Shown: piece by piece, positions 1 through 5,657 of the stretch
Numbering within the stretch: the first letter of the stretch is position 1
Layout: every line of letters starts with the position of its first letter
DNA from: Lachnospiraceae bacterium
Lineage (GTDB): Bacteria; Bacillota; Clostridia; Lachnospirales; Lachnospiraceae
Assembly (NCBI GenBank): GCA_021205045.1
Contig: JAJPYH010000261.1
Span: 1-5,725, forward strand
Direction of reading: 5' to 3'
Length of the DNA stretch: 5,725 nucleotides
The notes under the pieces: model-generated
The model's database searches: none
Told to the model about the DNA's origin: nothing
What the model saw: the letters and a program-made list of their open reading frames with translations, nothing else
Translations under genes and position numbers: made by a program

Positions 1-50
1 CAACAAAAAAGCCTTAAAAATCAGTGATTTAGGGCTTGACAGAATAGGAA

Positions 51-56
51 GGGAGG
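51..56 (+). promoter_or_regulatory. Shine-Dalgarno site for the ATPase gene
   Basis: GGGAGG lies 8 nt before the TTG at 65, inside a longer purine run (47-56). It supports this weak start codon over the upstream open frame, which has no ATG, GTG or TTG at a better-spaced site within the window. Confidence 0.7.
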
Positions 57-64
57 CGGCTACA

Positions 65-1099
65 TTGAAAAAACAAAATTTAGTAAACCTTGTAAAATTT
101 CATGTGGAGAAAAATGATGAAGCTTTTGCCATTGAAGTGGCGGAGATTGCAAGAGAATTTGACGTAGCTGGGGATTCTTCTGTAGCTCAATATCTGATGG
201 ATCTGATTTCAAATGCAAGCTTTTATATTCCGCAGTCAAATTACACTAATCTGCGTTTTTTGCGGAAGGAAGAGTATTCGTCACAGCCACTCATGCTGCC
301 CGATGTGATTGAAGCGGATGTGATCGGCATTACAAAAGCGGTTGACAAAAAAGCCGGGCTTTCCAGATTTTTGTTTTATGGGGCACCGGGCACCGGCAAA
401 ACAGAATCCGCTTACCAGATCGCCAGATTACTCAACAGAGATATTCTGACGGTTTCTTTTGAACAGCTGGTTGACAGCAGACTGGGAGAAACAGCCAAAA
501 ATGTTTCTCTTCTTTTTGATGAGATCAGTCGGCTGCCCTACGGCAGAACTCTTGTGTTATTGGATGAAATAGATTCTCTTGTCCTTGATCGGGTAAACAG
601 GAATGATCTGCGGGAAATGGGAAGAGTGACTTCGGTGTTTATAAAGGAACTGGAGCATCTGAGCGACAATGTCATTGTGATTGCAACGACCAATCTGATT
701 GACTGCTTTGATAAGGCTTTACTGAGGCGCTTTGATGCTTCGGTTTCCTTTGACCGATATTCCAGAGAAGATTTGATTGCCATTGCGGATTCTATACTGA
801 CAGCGAACTTAAAACGATCCTCCAACTCCAGACAGGATATCAGACTATTTCATAAAATTCTGGGGAATCTGGATGAGATTCCCTATCCTGGGGATTTAAA
901 ACAGATTATTAAATCTGCTGTTGCATTCAGTGATGAGGCAAATGAGTATGATTATTTAAGACGTATCTATCTGTCTTTGAATGGAAACTCGGCTTCTGTG
1001 GATATACAAACACTGAGTGACGAGGGCTATACTACAAGGGAGATTGAGATTCTTTCTAGGATACCCAAAAGCAGTGTTTCAAGGAAACTGAAAGGATAA
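65..1099 (+). CDS. ietA: AAA+ ATPase, IetA-like partner of an S8 protease
   Basis: This is a cytoplasmic AAA+ ATPase of 344 residues. A small helical N-terminal region (about 1-90) precedes one AAA+ module: Walker A GAPGTGKT at 106-113, Walker B LVLLDE at 163-168, sensor-1 Asn210 in VIATTN, an arginine-finger candidate at RRFD (221-224) and a sensor-2-like PGDLK at 275-279. All key residues are present, so it should hydrolyse ATP. The tail (about 314-343) resembles a helix-turn-helix: GYTTREIEIL, then IPKSSVSRKLK. The start is TTG, supported by GGGAGG 8 nt upstream; the frame stays open to the window edge, so a longer form cannot be excluded. The S8 protease gene begins 4 nt after the stop. 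In the known IetAS pair the ATPase acts as antidote to or controller of the protease; that role is inferred here from architecture and gene order. The AAA+ call is certain; the IetA name is likely. Confidence 0.85.
   Translation: MKKQNLVNLVKFHVEKNDEAFAIEVAEIAREFDVAGDSSVAQYLMDLISNASFYIPQSNYTNLRFLRKEEYSSQPLMLPDVIEADVIGITKAVDKKAGLSRFLFYGAPGTGKTESAYQIARLLNRDILTVSFEQLVDSRLGETAKNVSLLFDEISRLPYGRTLVLLDEIDSLVLDRVNRNDLREMGRVTSVFIKELEHLSDNVIVIATTNLIDCFDKALLRRFDASVSFDRYSREDLIAIADSILTANLKRSSNSRQDIRLFHKILGNLDEIPYPGDLKQIIKSAVAFSDEANEYDYLRRIYLSLNGNSASVDIQTLSDEGYTTREIEILSRIPKSSVSRKLKG
1091..1096 (+). promoter_or_regulatory. Shine-Dalgarno site for the protease, inside the ATPase gene end
   Basis: AAAGGA sits within the last codons of the ATPase gene, 7 nt before the protease ATG at 1104. 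Ribosomes finishing the ATPase stop codon (1097-1099) are placed directly at the next start, which suggests translational coupling of the two proteins. Confidence 0.65.
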
Positions 1100-1103
1100 T
1101 GAA

Positions 1104-3356
1104 ATGAACCATCTGTTACAGGTTAAATTGCGGTTTTCCAGTGAGAATAATACACAGAAACCGGGCGGAAGAAACTTAAGGGCTGCTTTGACCACAACTG
1201 CTGAAAAAATTGATGTCCTGATGGAAAACCTGAGAGCGGTCAAACGGTATTATGCTAATTCGCCTAAAATTATCAATCATCTGCTGATTGATGCCAATTA
1301 TAATGATATTATAGCAAAATCTGGCAGAATACAGGCGCTATTAAAGCCGATTGGCAAGACAACAAATGATATGGTGGTCGGCGCAAGATTTTCTGACGCA
1401 AAGGAAGGCGAGGAAAATCACATTATAACCTACTATGTTGATCTTGCCACTGTTGACAGGACCATAAGTGATTTAGAAACAGTCAGGCTGTTTCTCTGCC
1501 ACCGTTTAAATGGCGAAGCAACAGCCCAAAATTTCAATGAGCCGCAAAATGCAATCAATTATGCTGGCTATGATTTATCGAAGCAAAAAATCAGAGATTA
1601 TATCGTTGACTGCTCTGTTGTTGAATCTTTTTCCATTCCAGGAATTACGGAAACACCGGTGCAGGACATGTTTCTGATTACTTTTTATAAAACAGAATTA
1701 TCCCTGGCCAGCTTGCTGGAAAAGCTAAAAATAGATGAATTTCGTTACCCGTATACTTTTTTTGGAGATGATACAATTTCTGCGACGAAAGAATTATTTT
1801 TTCTCCTGTCTGAGAAAGTGCCATATCTGATTTCGATGATTTCCTCGGATTTGTCGCAGATCACTCCGGAGGAGATTGACGTGGGGCAGACGCTCCCGAA
1901 GATTTCAATACCCGATCCACTAAATGAGCCGGTGATTGGAGTGATTGATACTTTATTTGATGATACAGTATATTTTGGTAAATGGGTTGAAAATACAGAT
2001 TATATTGATGAAATTGAAAAAACGACTTTGCGGGGAAATGACAGAGAACATGGCACTGAGGTGACGTCGATCATTGTAGACGGGCCGAGGATGAACCCGT
2101 GGCTGGATGATGGATGCGGACGCTTCCGTGTAAGGCATTTTGGAGTATGCACCAATCGGATTTCCGTGTCAAGGCTTGTTAGAAAAATAAAAGAGATTGT
2201 CGTACAAAATCCGGATATCCATGTTTGGAATTTATCTCTCGGTACTGATGACGAGGTGTCAAAGAACTTTATTTCCTATGATGCGGCAGTTATCGACGAA
2301 ATGACGTATCAGCGTAATGTTCTGTTTGTGATATCGGGGACAAATGATAACCGGAGTGAAAAAAATGGTATGCTCAGAGTTGGGTCCCCGGCTGATTCAC
2401 TGAATTCTGTTATTGTAAATTCTGTAAGAAGCGACGGGCGACCGGCTTCTTATGCAAGAAAAGGGAATGTACTTTCTTTTTTTAATAAACCTGACGTTTC
2501 CTACTACGGGGGAGATTATGATGAAAGAATAATCGCATATTCCCCAGCAAACGGAGATATTGGTGTGTATGGAACTTCTTTTGCAGCCCCATGGATCAGC
2601 AGAAAGCTTTGCTATCTGATTGATATTATGGGACTGCCCAGGGAAGTCGCGAAAGCATTGCTTATCGACGCGGCAGCGGGATGGGAATATAAGAAATCGA
2701 CATATAAAATGAAGAATCTGCTGGGATATGGTATTGTCCCCGTAGATGTCCGGAAGATATTGACGACGGATAATGATGAAATCCGCTTTGTGGTATATGG
2801 AACATCCAAATCCTATAGAACAGGTAATTACGCGATCCCTGTTCCCAGAGATGAGGATGGCAATTATCCCTATATAGCACGAGCTGCCCTGTGCTATTTC
2901 CCAGGCTGTACAAGATCACAGGGAGTTGATTATACGAACAGGGAATTGTCTCTTAAATTTGGCCGGATAAACGCAAAAGGAAAGATTGAGGACATCAATG
3001 AAAATGTTCAGGATGACACCGGAGCATATGTAGACGAGAGAACTTCGAGACGAGAGTTCCGAAAATGGGAAAATACGAAATTTATTTCAAAGATATTGAA
3101 GAACAATCGTCCTATGAAATCCTATGACGAAAGACTCTGGGGTATTGCAGTCACATCAAAGGAGAGGTTAAGTACAAAAGTTCAGGGGGGACTGAACTTC
3201 GGCGCGGTAATTACACTCAAAGAAATCAGAGGCATAAACCGGATTCAGGATTTTATTACGGCGTGTACATTGAGAGGATGGATTGTGAACGAACTGAATA
3301 TTGAAAATCAGGTCGAGGTTTACAATGCGAATCAGGAGGAGATTGTTTTTGAGTGA
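1104..3356 (+). CDS. ietS: Subtilisin-like S8 serine protease, IetS-like
   Basis: This is a 750-residue serine protease with a complete S8 triad: Asp282 in VIGVIDT, His316 in EHGTEV and Ser492 in GTSFAAPW. The substrate-pocket motif NLSLG is at 376-380. The catalytic domain spans about 275-535. It is flanked by an N-terminal region of about 270 residues and a C-terminal region of about 210 residues, neither matching a domain I recognise. There is no signal peptide or membrane span, so it should act in the cytoplasm, unlike secreted subtilisins. The usual oxyanion motif GN is replaced by SGTNDN (411-416). The ATG is 4 nt after the ATPase stop with AAAGGA 7 nt upstream, so the two are probably translated in fixed ratio. 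In known IetAS systems the protease is the toxic effector restrained by the ATPase, and the pair gives phage defence; function here is inferred. The S8 family is certain, the IetS name likely. Confidence 0.85.
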   Translation: MNHLLQVKLRFSSENNTQKPGGRNLRAALTTTAEKIDVLMENLRAVKRYYANSPKIINHLLIDANYNDIIAKSGRIQALLKPIGKTTNDMVVGARFSDAKEGEENHIITYYVDLATVDRTISDLETVRLFLCHRLNGEATAQNFNEPQNAINYAGYDLSKQKIRDYIVDCSVVESFSIPGITETPVQDMFLITFYKTELSLASLLEKLKIDEFRYPYTFFGDDTISATKELFFLLSEKVPYLISMISSDLSQITPEEIDVGQTLPKISIPDPLNEPVIGVIDTLFDDTVYFGKWVENTDYIDEIEKTTLRGNDREHGTEVTSIIVDGPRMNPWLDDGCGRFRVRHFGVCTNRISVSRLVRKIKEIVVQNPDIHVWNLSLGTDDEVSKNFISYDAAVIDEMTYQRNVLFVISGTNDNRSEKNGMLRVGSPADSLNSVIVNSVRSDGRPASYARKGNVLSFFNKPDVSYYGGDYDERIIAYSPANGDIGVYGTSFAAPWISRKLCYLIDIMGLPREVAKALLIDAAAGWEYKKSTYKMKNLLGYGIVPVDVRKILTTDNDEIRFVVYGTSKSYRTGNYAIPVPRDEDGNYPYIARAALCYFPGCTRSQGVDYTNRELSLKFGRINAKGKIEDINENVQDDTGAYVDERTSRREFRKWENTKFISKILKNNRPMKSYDERLWGIAVTSKERLSTKVQGGLNFGAVITLKEIRGINRIQDFITACTLRGWIVNELNIENQVEVYNANQEEIVFE

Positions 3357-3360
3357 GCCT

Positions 3361-3370
3361 AGAGGAAGGA
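3361..3370 (+). promoter_or_regulatory. Shine-Dalgarno site deciding the phosphoesterase start
   Basis: The purine run AGAGGAAGGA ends 6 nt before ATG 3377. It lies downstream of the alternative GTG at 3353, so it can serve only the ATG. This is the main reason for preferring the 170-residue form. Confidence 0.7.
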
Positions 3371-3376
3371 AAACTG

Positions 3377-3889
3377 ATGGTATATTTTACAAGTGATCTG
3401 CATTTTGGCCACAGTGGCATCATAACTATGCGAAAACGACCTTTTAGCAATGTTACAGAAATGAATCAGATTTTGCTGCGAAACTATAATGCTCTTATTC
3501 ACAGAGATGATACCGTATACATCCTTGGTGATATTTGTCATCATCTCCCGCTGGATGAAGCGAATAGCATCATTGGAAAAATGAACGGCAAAAAGGTATT
3601 GATACGCGGAAACCATGATAAGAATTACGACGTAAAAATATTTGAAGAAATATGCGATTTCAAAACGGTATCGCTGAATGGCCAGTATTTTGCGCTGATG
3701 CACTATCCTATGATGTCCTGGCCCAAGAAAAAAAGTGGAAGTATCCATCTGCACGGCCATATTCATGCTGATATGGAGTATAATCAAAGAAATAAAGAAG
3801 ACGGTATTTTAAGGTATGATGTAGGGGTGGATGCTAATCAGTTCTGCCCGATATCGGTGAAGCAGGTTATATATTTTTTTGAGGAATAA
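3377..3889 (+). CDS. Small calcineurin-like metallophosphoesterase (COG4186-type)
   Basis: This is a 170-residue metal-dependent phosphoesterase with every signature of the calcineurin-like fold: DLH (7-9) with His12, GD at 51-52, GNHD at 78-81, His109 in MHYP and GHIH at 127-130. These residues bind two metal ions and the phosphate. The length and the early DLHFGH motif fit the short COG4186-type family, whose physiological substrate I do not know. I chose ATG 3377 because AGAGGAAGGA lies 6 nt upstream and the conserved fold starts at once. An in-frame GTG at 3353 overlaps the protease stop and would add eight poorly conserved-looking residues. There is no signal peptide, so it is cytoplasmic. 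The 20-nt gap and shared strand place it in the ATPase-protease operon, as an accessory factor or a passenger. It could act on a nucleotide, a nucleic acid end or a phosphoprotein; the sequence does not decide this. Confidence 0.85.
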   Translation: MVYFTSDLHFGHSGIITMRKRPFSNVTEMNQILLRNYNALIHRDDTVYILGDICHHLPLDEANSIIGKMNGKKVLIRGNHDKNYDVKIFEEICDFKTVSLNGQYFALMHYPMMSWPKKKSGSIHLHGHIHADMEYNQRNKEDGILRYDVGVDANQFCPISVKQVIYFFEE

Positions 3890-3924
3890 AAAGGATAGTG
3901 CCTTAGAAGTCATATTTTCAGGTT

Positions 3925-3959
3925 ATGTGCCACGAAGTATTTCTGAATTTGCGGCACAT
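3925..3959. repeat. Inverted repeat after the phosphoesterase gene
   Basis: ATGTGCC (3925-3931) and GGCACAT (3953-3959) are perfect 7-bp inverted arms around a 21-nt loop, 35 nt after the phosphoesterase stop. No T run follows directly, so alone it is a poor intrinsic terminator. It may protect the 3' end of the operon transcript or form the alternative to the hairpin at 3951-3983. Confidence 0.45.
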
Positions 3960-3993
3960 CCACCTGTTTCTTTCGGAAGCCGCTCCTTTTTTT
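3951..3993 (+). terminator. Weak candidate intrinsic terminator for the three-gene operon
   Basis: GCGGC (3951-3955) can pair with GCCGC (3979-3983), followed after three bases by seven T (3987-3993). The T run and GC stem suit a rho-independent terminator, but the stem is only 5 bp and the loop 23 nt, so it would be inefficient. It is the best candidate between the operon and the promoter at 4039. Confidence 0.35.
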
Positions 3994-3997
3994 GGCT

Positions 3998-4014
3998 ATC
4001 TTAATTCTTAAGAT
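3998..4014. repeat. Perfect 7-bp dyad upstream of a promoter, operator candidate
   Basis: ATCTTAA-TTC-TTAAGAT is a perfect inverted repeat with a 3-bp spacer. It is centred at 4006, about 33 bp before the -35 box at 4039. The AT-rich, odd-length dyad is typical of a dimeric regulator site, although no regulator gene for it is visible and chance is possible in AT-rich DNA. Confidence 0.35.
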
Positions 4015-4038
4015 TTCCAAAATATTTCTGGAGCCGCA

Positions 4039-4067
4039 TTGACAAGTTGAAACGGCATTTATACTAT
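4039..4067 (+). promoter_or_regulatory. Sigma-A-type promoter for the membrane protein gene
   Basis: A perfect -35 box TTGACA (4039-4044) is followed by an A/T-rich -10 region. TACTAT at 4062-4067 gives 17-bp spacing with 4/6 consensus matches; TATACT at 4060-4065 gives 5/6 matches with 15-bp spacing. Transcription would begin near 4074, giving a leader of about 35 nt before ATG 4109. This makes the next gene a separate transcription unit from the defence operon. Confidence 0.6.
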
Positions 4068-4094
4068 AAAGAAAGCATAGCCACATTCGTCTAC

Positions 4095-4100
4095 AGGGGG
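4095..4100 (+). promoter_or_regulatory. Shine-Dalgarno site for the membrane protein gene
   Basis: AGGGGG lies 8 nt before ATG 4109 and confirms that start, which also places the first hydrophobic segment close to the N-terminus. Confidence 0.6.
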
Positions 4101-4108
4101 AAAAACGG

Positions 4109-5074
4109 ATGAGTATCATACTGAATTTATTACAGCTGGGATATGGCAGAGCGTTTTTGATTCTGGCGGTTCTTGTACTGTATGCCGTTGCAATTATAAA
4201 AACGAGAAAAATGACTGTCGGCGTCATTATCAGCGCGGCGGCCATTATCGCTATTGCCGCTGTGTTTGCCACATCCGCAGGCCGCGGGAAGGACACACCG
4301 ACGGAAACGGCAGCTGATTCTGAGCCTGAGATTCCAACCGATATAGACGGGGATAATATGTCAGATGATTTCACAGAGCAAATTACAGACCTGGATGAAG
4401 CTGCAAACGGCCAGTCAGATACCAGTCTGACCTTTGGCAGGATACTCTGGAATATTTACCTGTCAGGCACTCTTCCTGACGGTACGCATCTGGAATACGA
4501 TGATGTGGAGGCGGCTGAGGCCAGCAGCTTTACCATAGCCGATGTGGACGGCGACGGCAAAGACGAACTGCTGCTCAACTGGCAGGACAGTGTGATGGCC
4601 GGAATGGAGGAGATCATCTTCGGCTGTGATGGAGACGAGGTATATGTGCAGCTCACGGAATTTCCTCTGCTGCGCATCTATGACAACGGTGTCATTGAGG
4701 CGGATCAGTCCCACAATCAGGGACTGGCGGGGAGATTCTGGCCATACATGGTCTACGTTTATAACGAAGAACTGGATTCGTATGAATATGTGGACTCAGC
4801 GGATGCATGGGACGTGGAGGTCAGCTCCGAGGATAATCTGGGGAACCCATTCCCGGAGGACATAGACGCAGATGGGGACGGCCTTGTTTATTATATCTTA
4901 TCTGACAATCCTGATCCTTATGACGGAGACATCCTCTGGATGGACGGGGACGAGTATGAAAGCTGGCACAATTCCTATATCGGCAATGCGACGGAACTCA
5001 GCCTTACCTGGCAGCAGCTGACAGAGGAGAATATTGCCGCGCTGGGGTATCCGAAGCCGGAGGATGCTTCATAG
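4109..5074 (+). CDS. Membrane-anchored acidic protein with Asp/Gly calcium-loop-like motifs
   Basis: This 321-residue protein has two hydrophobic spans near the N-terminus (about 14-30 and 36-55) joined by the basic loop KTRK. The positive-inside rule then puts the N-terminus and the large C-terminal part outside the cell. A Thr/Glu/Asp-rich linker (about 60-100) leads to an acidic domain. Several Asp/Gly loops resemble calcium-binding FG-GAP or dockerin/EF-hand-like loops: DIDGDN at 78-83, DVDGDGKDE at 145-153, DIDADGDG at 251-258 and DPYDGD with MDGDE near 269-282. The segment ADVDGDGKDELLL is the type seen once per blade in VCBS/FG-GAP proteins, but one copy is too few for a propeller. No Cys lipobox or sortase motif is seen. 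I do not recognise a named family. It has its own promoter and appears more GC-rich than the upstream operon, so it is probably unrelated to it. Its role is unknown; surface sensing or calcium binding is only a guess. Confidence 0.75.
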   Translation: MSIILNLLQLGYGRAFLILAVLVLYAVAIIKTRKMTVGVIISAAAIIAIAAVFATSAGRGKDTPTETAADSEPEIPTDIDGDNMSDDFTEQITDLDEAANGQSDTSLTFGRILWNIYLSGTLPDGTHLEYDDVEAAEASSFTIADVDGDGKDELLLNWQDSVMAGMEEIIFGCDGDEVYVQLTEFPLLRIYDNGVIEADQSHNQGLAGRFWPYMVYVYNEELDSYEYVDSADAWDVEVSSEDNLGNPFPEDIDADGDGLVYYILSDNPDPYDGDILWMDGDEYESWHNSYIGNATELSLTWQQLTEENIAALGYPKPEDAS

Positions 5075-5084
5075 AGAAGCAGAT

Positions 5085-5091
5085 GGAAGGA
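5085..5091 (+). promoter_or_regulatory. Shine-Dalgarno site deciding the start of the HicB-like gene
   Basis: GGAAGGA lies 9 nt before ATG 5101. It overlaps the alternative ATG at 5083, which has only a weak upstream AGAGAAG, so the downstream start is favoured. Confidence 0.55.
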
Positions 5092-5100
5092 CCAAAGAAA

Positions 5101-5448
5101 ATGATTGATTCGATTAGAGATAAAATGTGTTTTTCCAATTTGAAAACCATGGAAGAGATCTTGTCGACATATTGCTTTACGGCTCAGAAATTTGTGGAGG
5201 ATGACGGCTCCATCACGTTATCTCTCAATGAAATTGATCTTATGGAAAACGGAACGGATGAGCGTGAGACAAGACGAAAGCTTGGGGAGTCCATTTTGGA
5301 GTATTCTACGGAATACTATAACGAGTATAAGTTGTACAGCCATGCTTCCAATCGCAGGAGACATATTCCGTATATATTTAAGGCCCTGATTATGGATGAT
5401 TCTGAGCAGATAGGAGATAGTATTCAATTTCAAAGCGGAAAGGAATGA
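5101..5448 (+). CDS. Small HicB-like protein, possible antitoxin
   Basis: This is a cytoplasmic protein of 115 residues, or 121 if translation starts at ATG 5083. The core reads like a HicB-type small beta-beta-helix fold. One strand ends in VEDDGS (32-37), a second strand is ITLSLNEIDL (38-47), then comes the turn ENGTDE (49-54) and a long helix with RRKLGESILEYSTEYYNEY (58-76). HicB antitoxins share the pattern of E-DG, strand, G-T-EEA helix. The C-terminal part carries a basic patch (RRRH at 85-88, then IPYIFKAL) that could bind DNA or a partner. There is no classic HTH or ribbon-helix-helix. I have a memory of similar clostridial proteins next to HicA-type toxins, which I cannot verify here. 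It lies 26 nt after the membrane protein gene with no clear promoter of its own, and a 20-codon ORF overlaps its stop codon by ATGA. The gene itself is fairly sure; the antitoxin role is a moderate inference. Confidence 0.65.
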   Translation: MIDSIRDKMCFSNLKTMEEILSTYCFTAQKFVEDDGSITLSLNEIDLMENGTDERETRRKLGESILEYSTEYYNEYKLYSHASNRRRHIPYIFKALIMDDSEQIGDSIQFQSGKE

Positions 5449-5507
5449 ATGAGATATTGAGCAGGCTACGTCAGCTGCCACTGCAGTATTCTGGGAAGGC
5501 TTTTTGA
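5445..5507 (+). pseudogene. 20-codon ORF overlapping the HicB-like gene, possible toxin stump
   Basis: An ATG at 5445 overlaps the TGA of the HicB-like gene as ATGA and encodes MNEILSRLRQLPLQYSGKAF before a stop. The start (short helix, then LRQLP) resembles the opening of some clostridial HicA-like toxins as I remember them, and ATGA overlap is typical of toxin-antitoxin pairs. Downstream frames do not yield a toxin, so it would be a truncated remnant. A chance ORF of this size is equally possible. Confidence 0.3.
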
Positions 5508-5518
5508 TATCAGAAAGC
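5499..5518. repeat. Near-perfect 20-bp palindrome centred on GATATC
   Basis: GCTTTTTGATATCAGAAAGC matches its reverse complement at 18 of 20 positions and has no central loop. That form suits a dimeric DNA-binding protein better than an RNA hairpin. It lies 51 bp after the HicB-like gene and about 40 bp before the promoter at 5559, so it could be an operator for either, or the scar of a deletion. Confidence 0.35.
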
Positions 5519-5558
5519 TCAGGATATATAAATTTTATGGTGAAAATACATAAATTTG

Positions 5559-5587
5559 TTGCCATATCATGAAAGAAATTGTATAAT
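5559..5587 (+). promoter_or_regulatory. Strong sigma-A-type promoter near the right edge
   Basis: TTGCCA (5559-5564) and a perfect TATAAT (5582-5587) are separated by exactly 17 bp. The expected start site is near 5594. It reads rightward into a leader with a hairpin and a 14-codon ORF. It is the best-matching promoter in the window, so a gene expressed from it probably lies just past the edge. Confidence 0.7.
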
Positions 5588-5615
5588 GTGAGCAGGAAAA
5601 CTGACGAGCAGTCGC

Positions 5616-5637
5616 TCCGGTGCCTCGCCGTACCGGA
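5616..5637 (+). other. Leader hairpin upstream of a short ORF
   Basis: TCCGGT (5616-5621) and ACCGGA (5632-5637) form a 6-bp GC-rich stem with a 10-nt loop in the leader made from the 5559 promoter. A smaller stem, GAGC/GCTC (5606-5609 and 5614-5617), overlaps it, so the two cannot form fully together. No T run follows, so it is not a terminator. It may stabilise the transcript or expose the ribosome site at 5643-5650. Confidence 0.4.
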
Positions 5638-5657
5638 AGAAAGGAAGAGGTTATCGA

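Noticed and set aside
11..37. Imperfect inverted repeat AGCCTTAAAAATC / GATTTAGGGCT near the left edge, as an attachment site or terminator.
   Set aside because: The arms need gaps and mismatches to pair and no recombinase or T run is visible; too weak to list.
36..66. TTGACA at 36-41 with TACATT at 61-66 as a promoter for the ATPase gene.
   Set aside because: The spacing is 19 bp, the -10 match is poor, and transcription would start inside the gene, past its ribosome site and start codon. The real promoter is probably left of the window.
3359..3787. Reverse-strand ORF of 142 codons opposite the phosphoesterase.
   Set aside because: It is fully antisense to a gene with all catalytic motifs and shows no domain or ribosome site.
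3934..4031. Two similar segments, AAGTATTTCTG and AAATATTTCTG, as a direct repeat.
   Set aside because: Only 10 of 11 bases match in AT-rich DNA and the flanks do not align; chance is sufficient.
3910..4374. Reverse-strand ORF of 154 codons across the intergenic region and the start of the membrane protein gene.
   Set aside because: Most of it is antisense to the membrane protein. The part in the intergenic region looks protein-like (lysine-rich, ending VAHNLKI) but has no start, ribosome site or recognisable domain of its own. A remnant of an older gene is possible but unsupported.
4626..4865. 79-codon + strand ORF inside the membrane protein gene.
   Set aside because: It is an out-of-frame shadow, rich in Trp, Met and Arg, with no plausible ribosome site.
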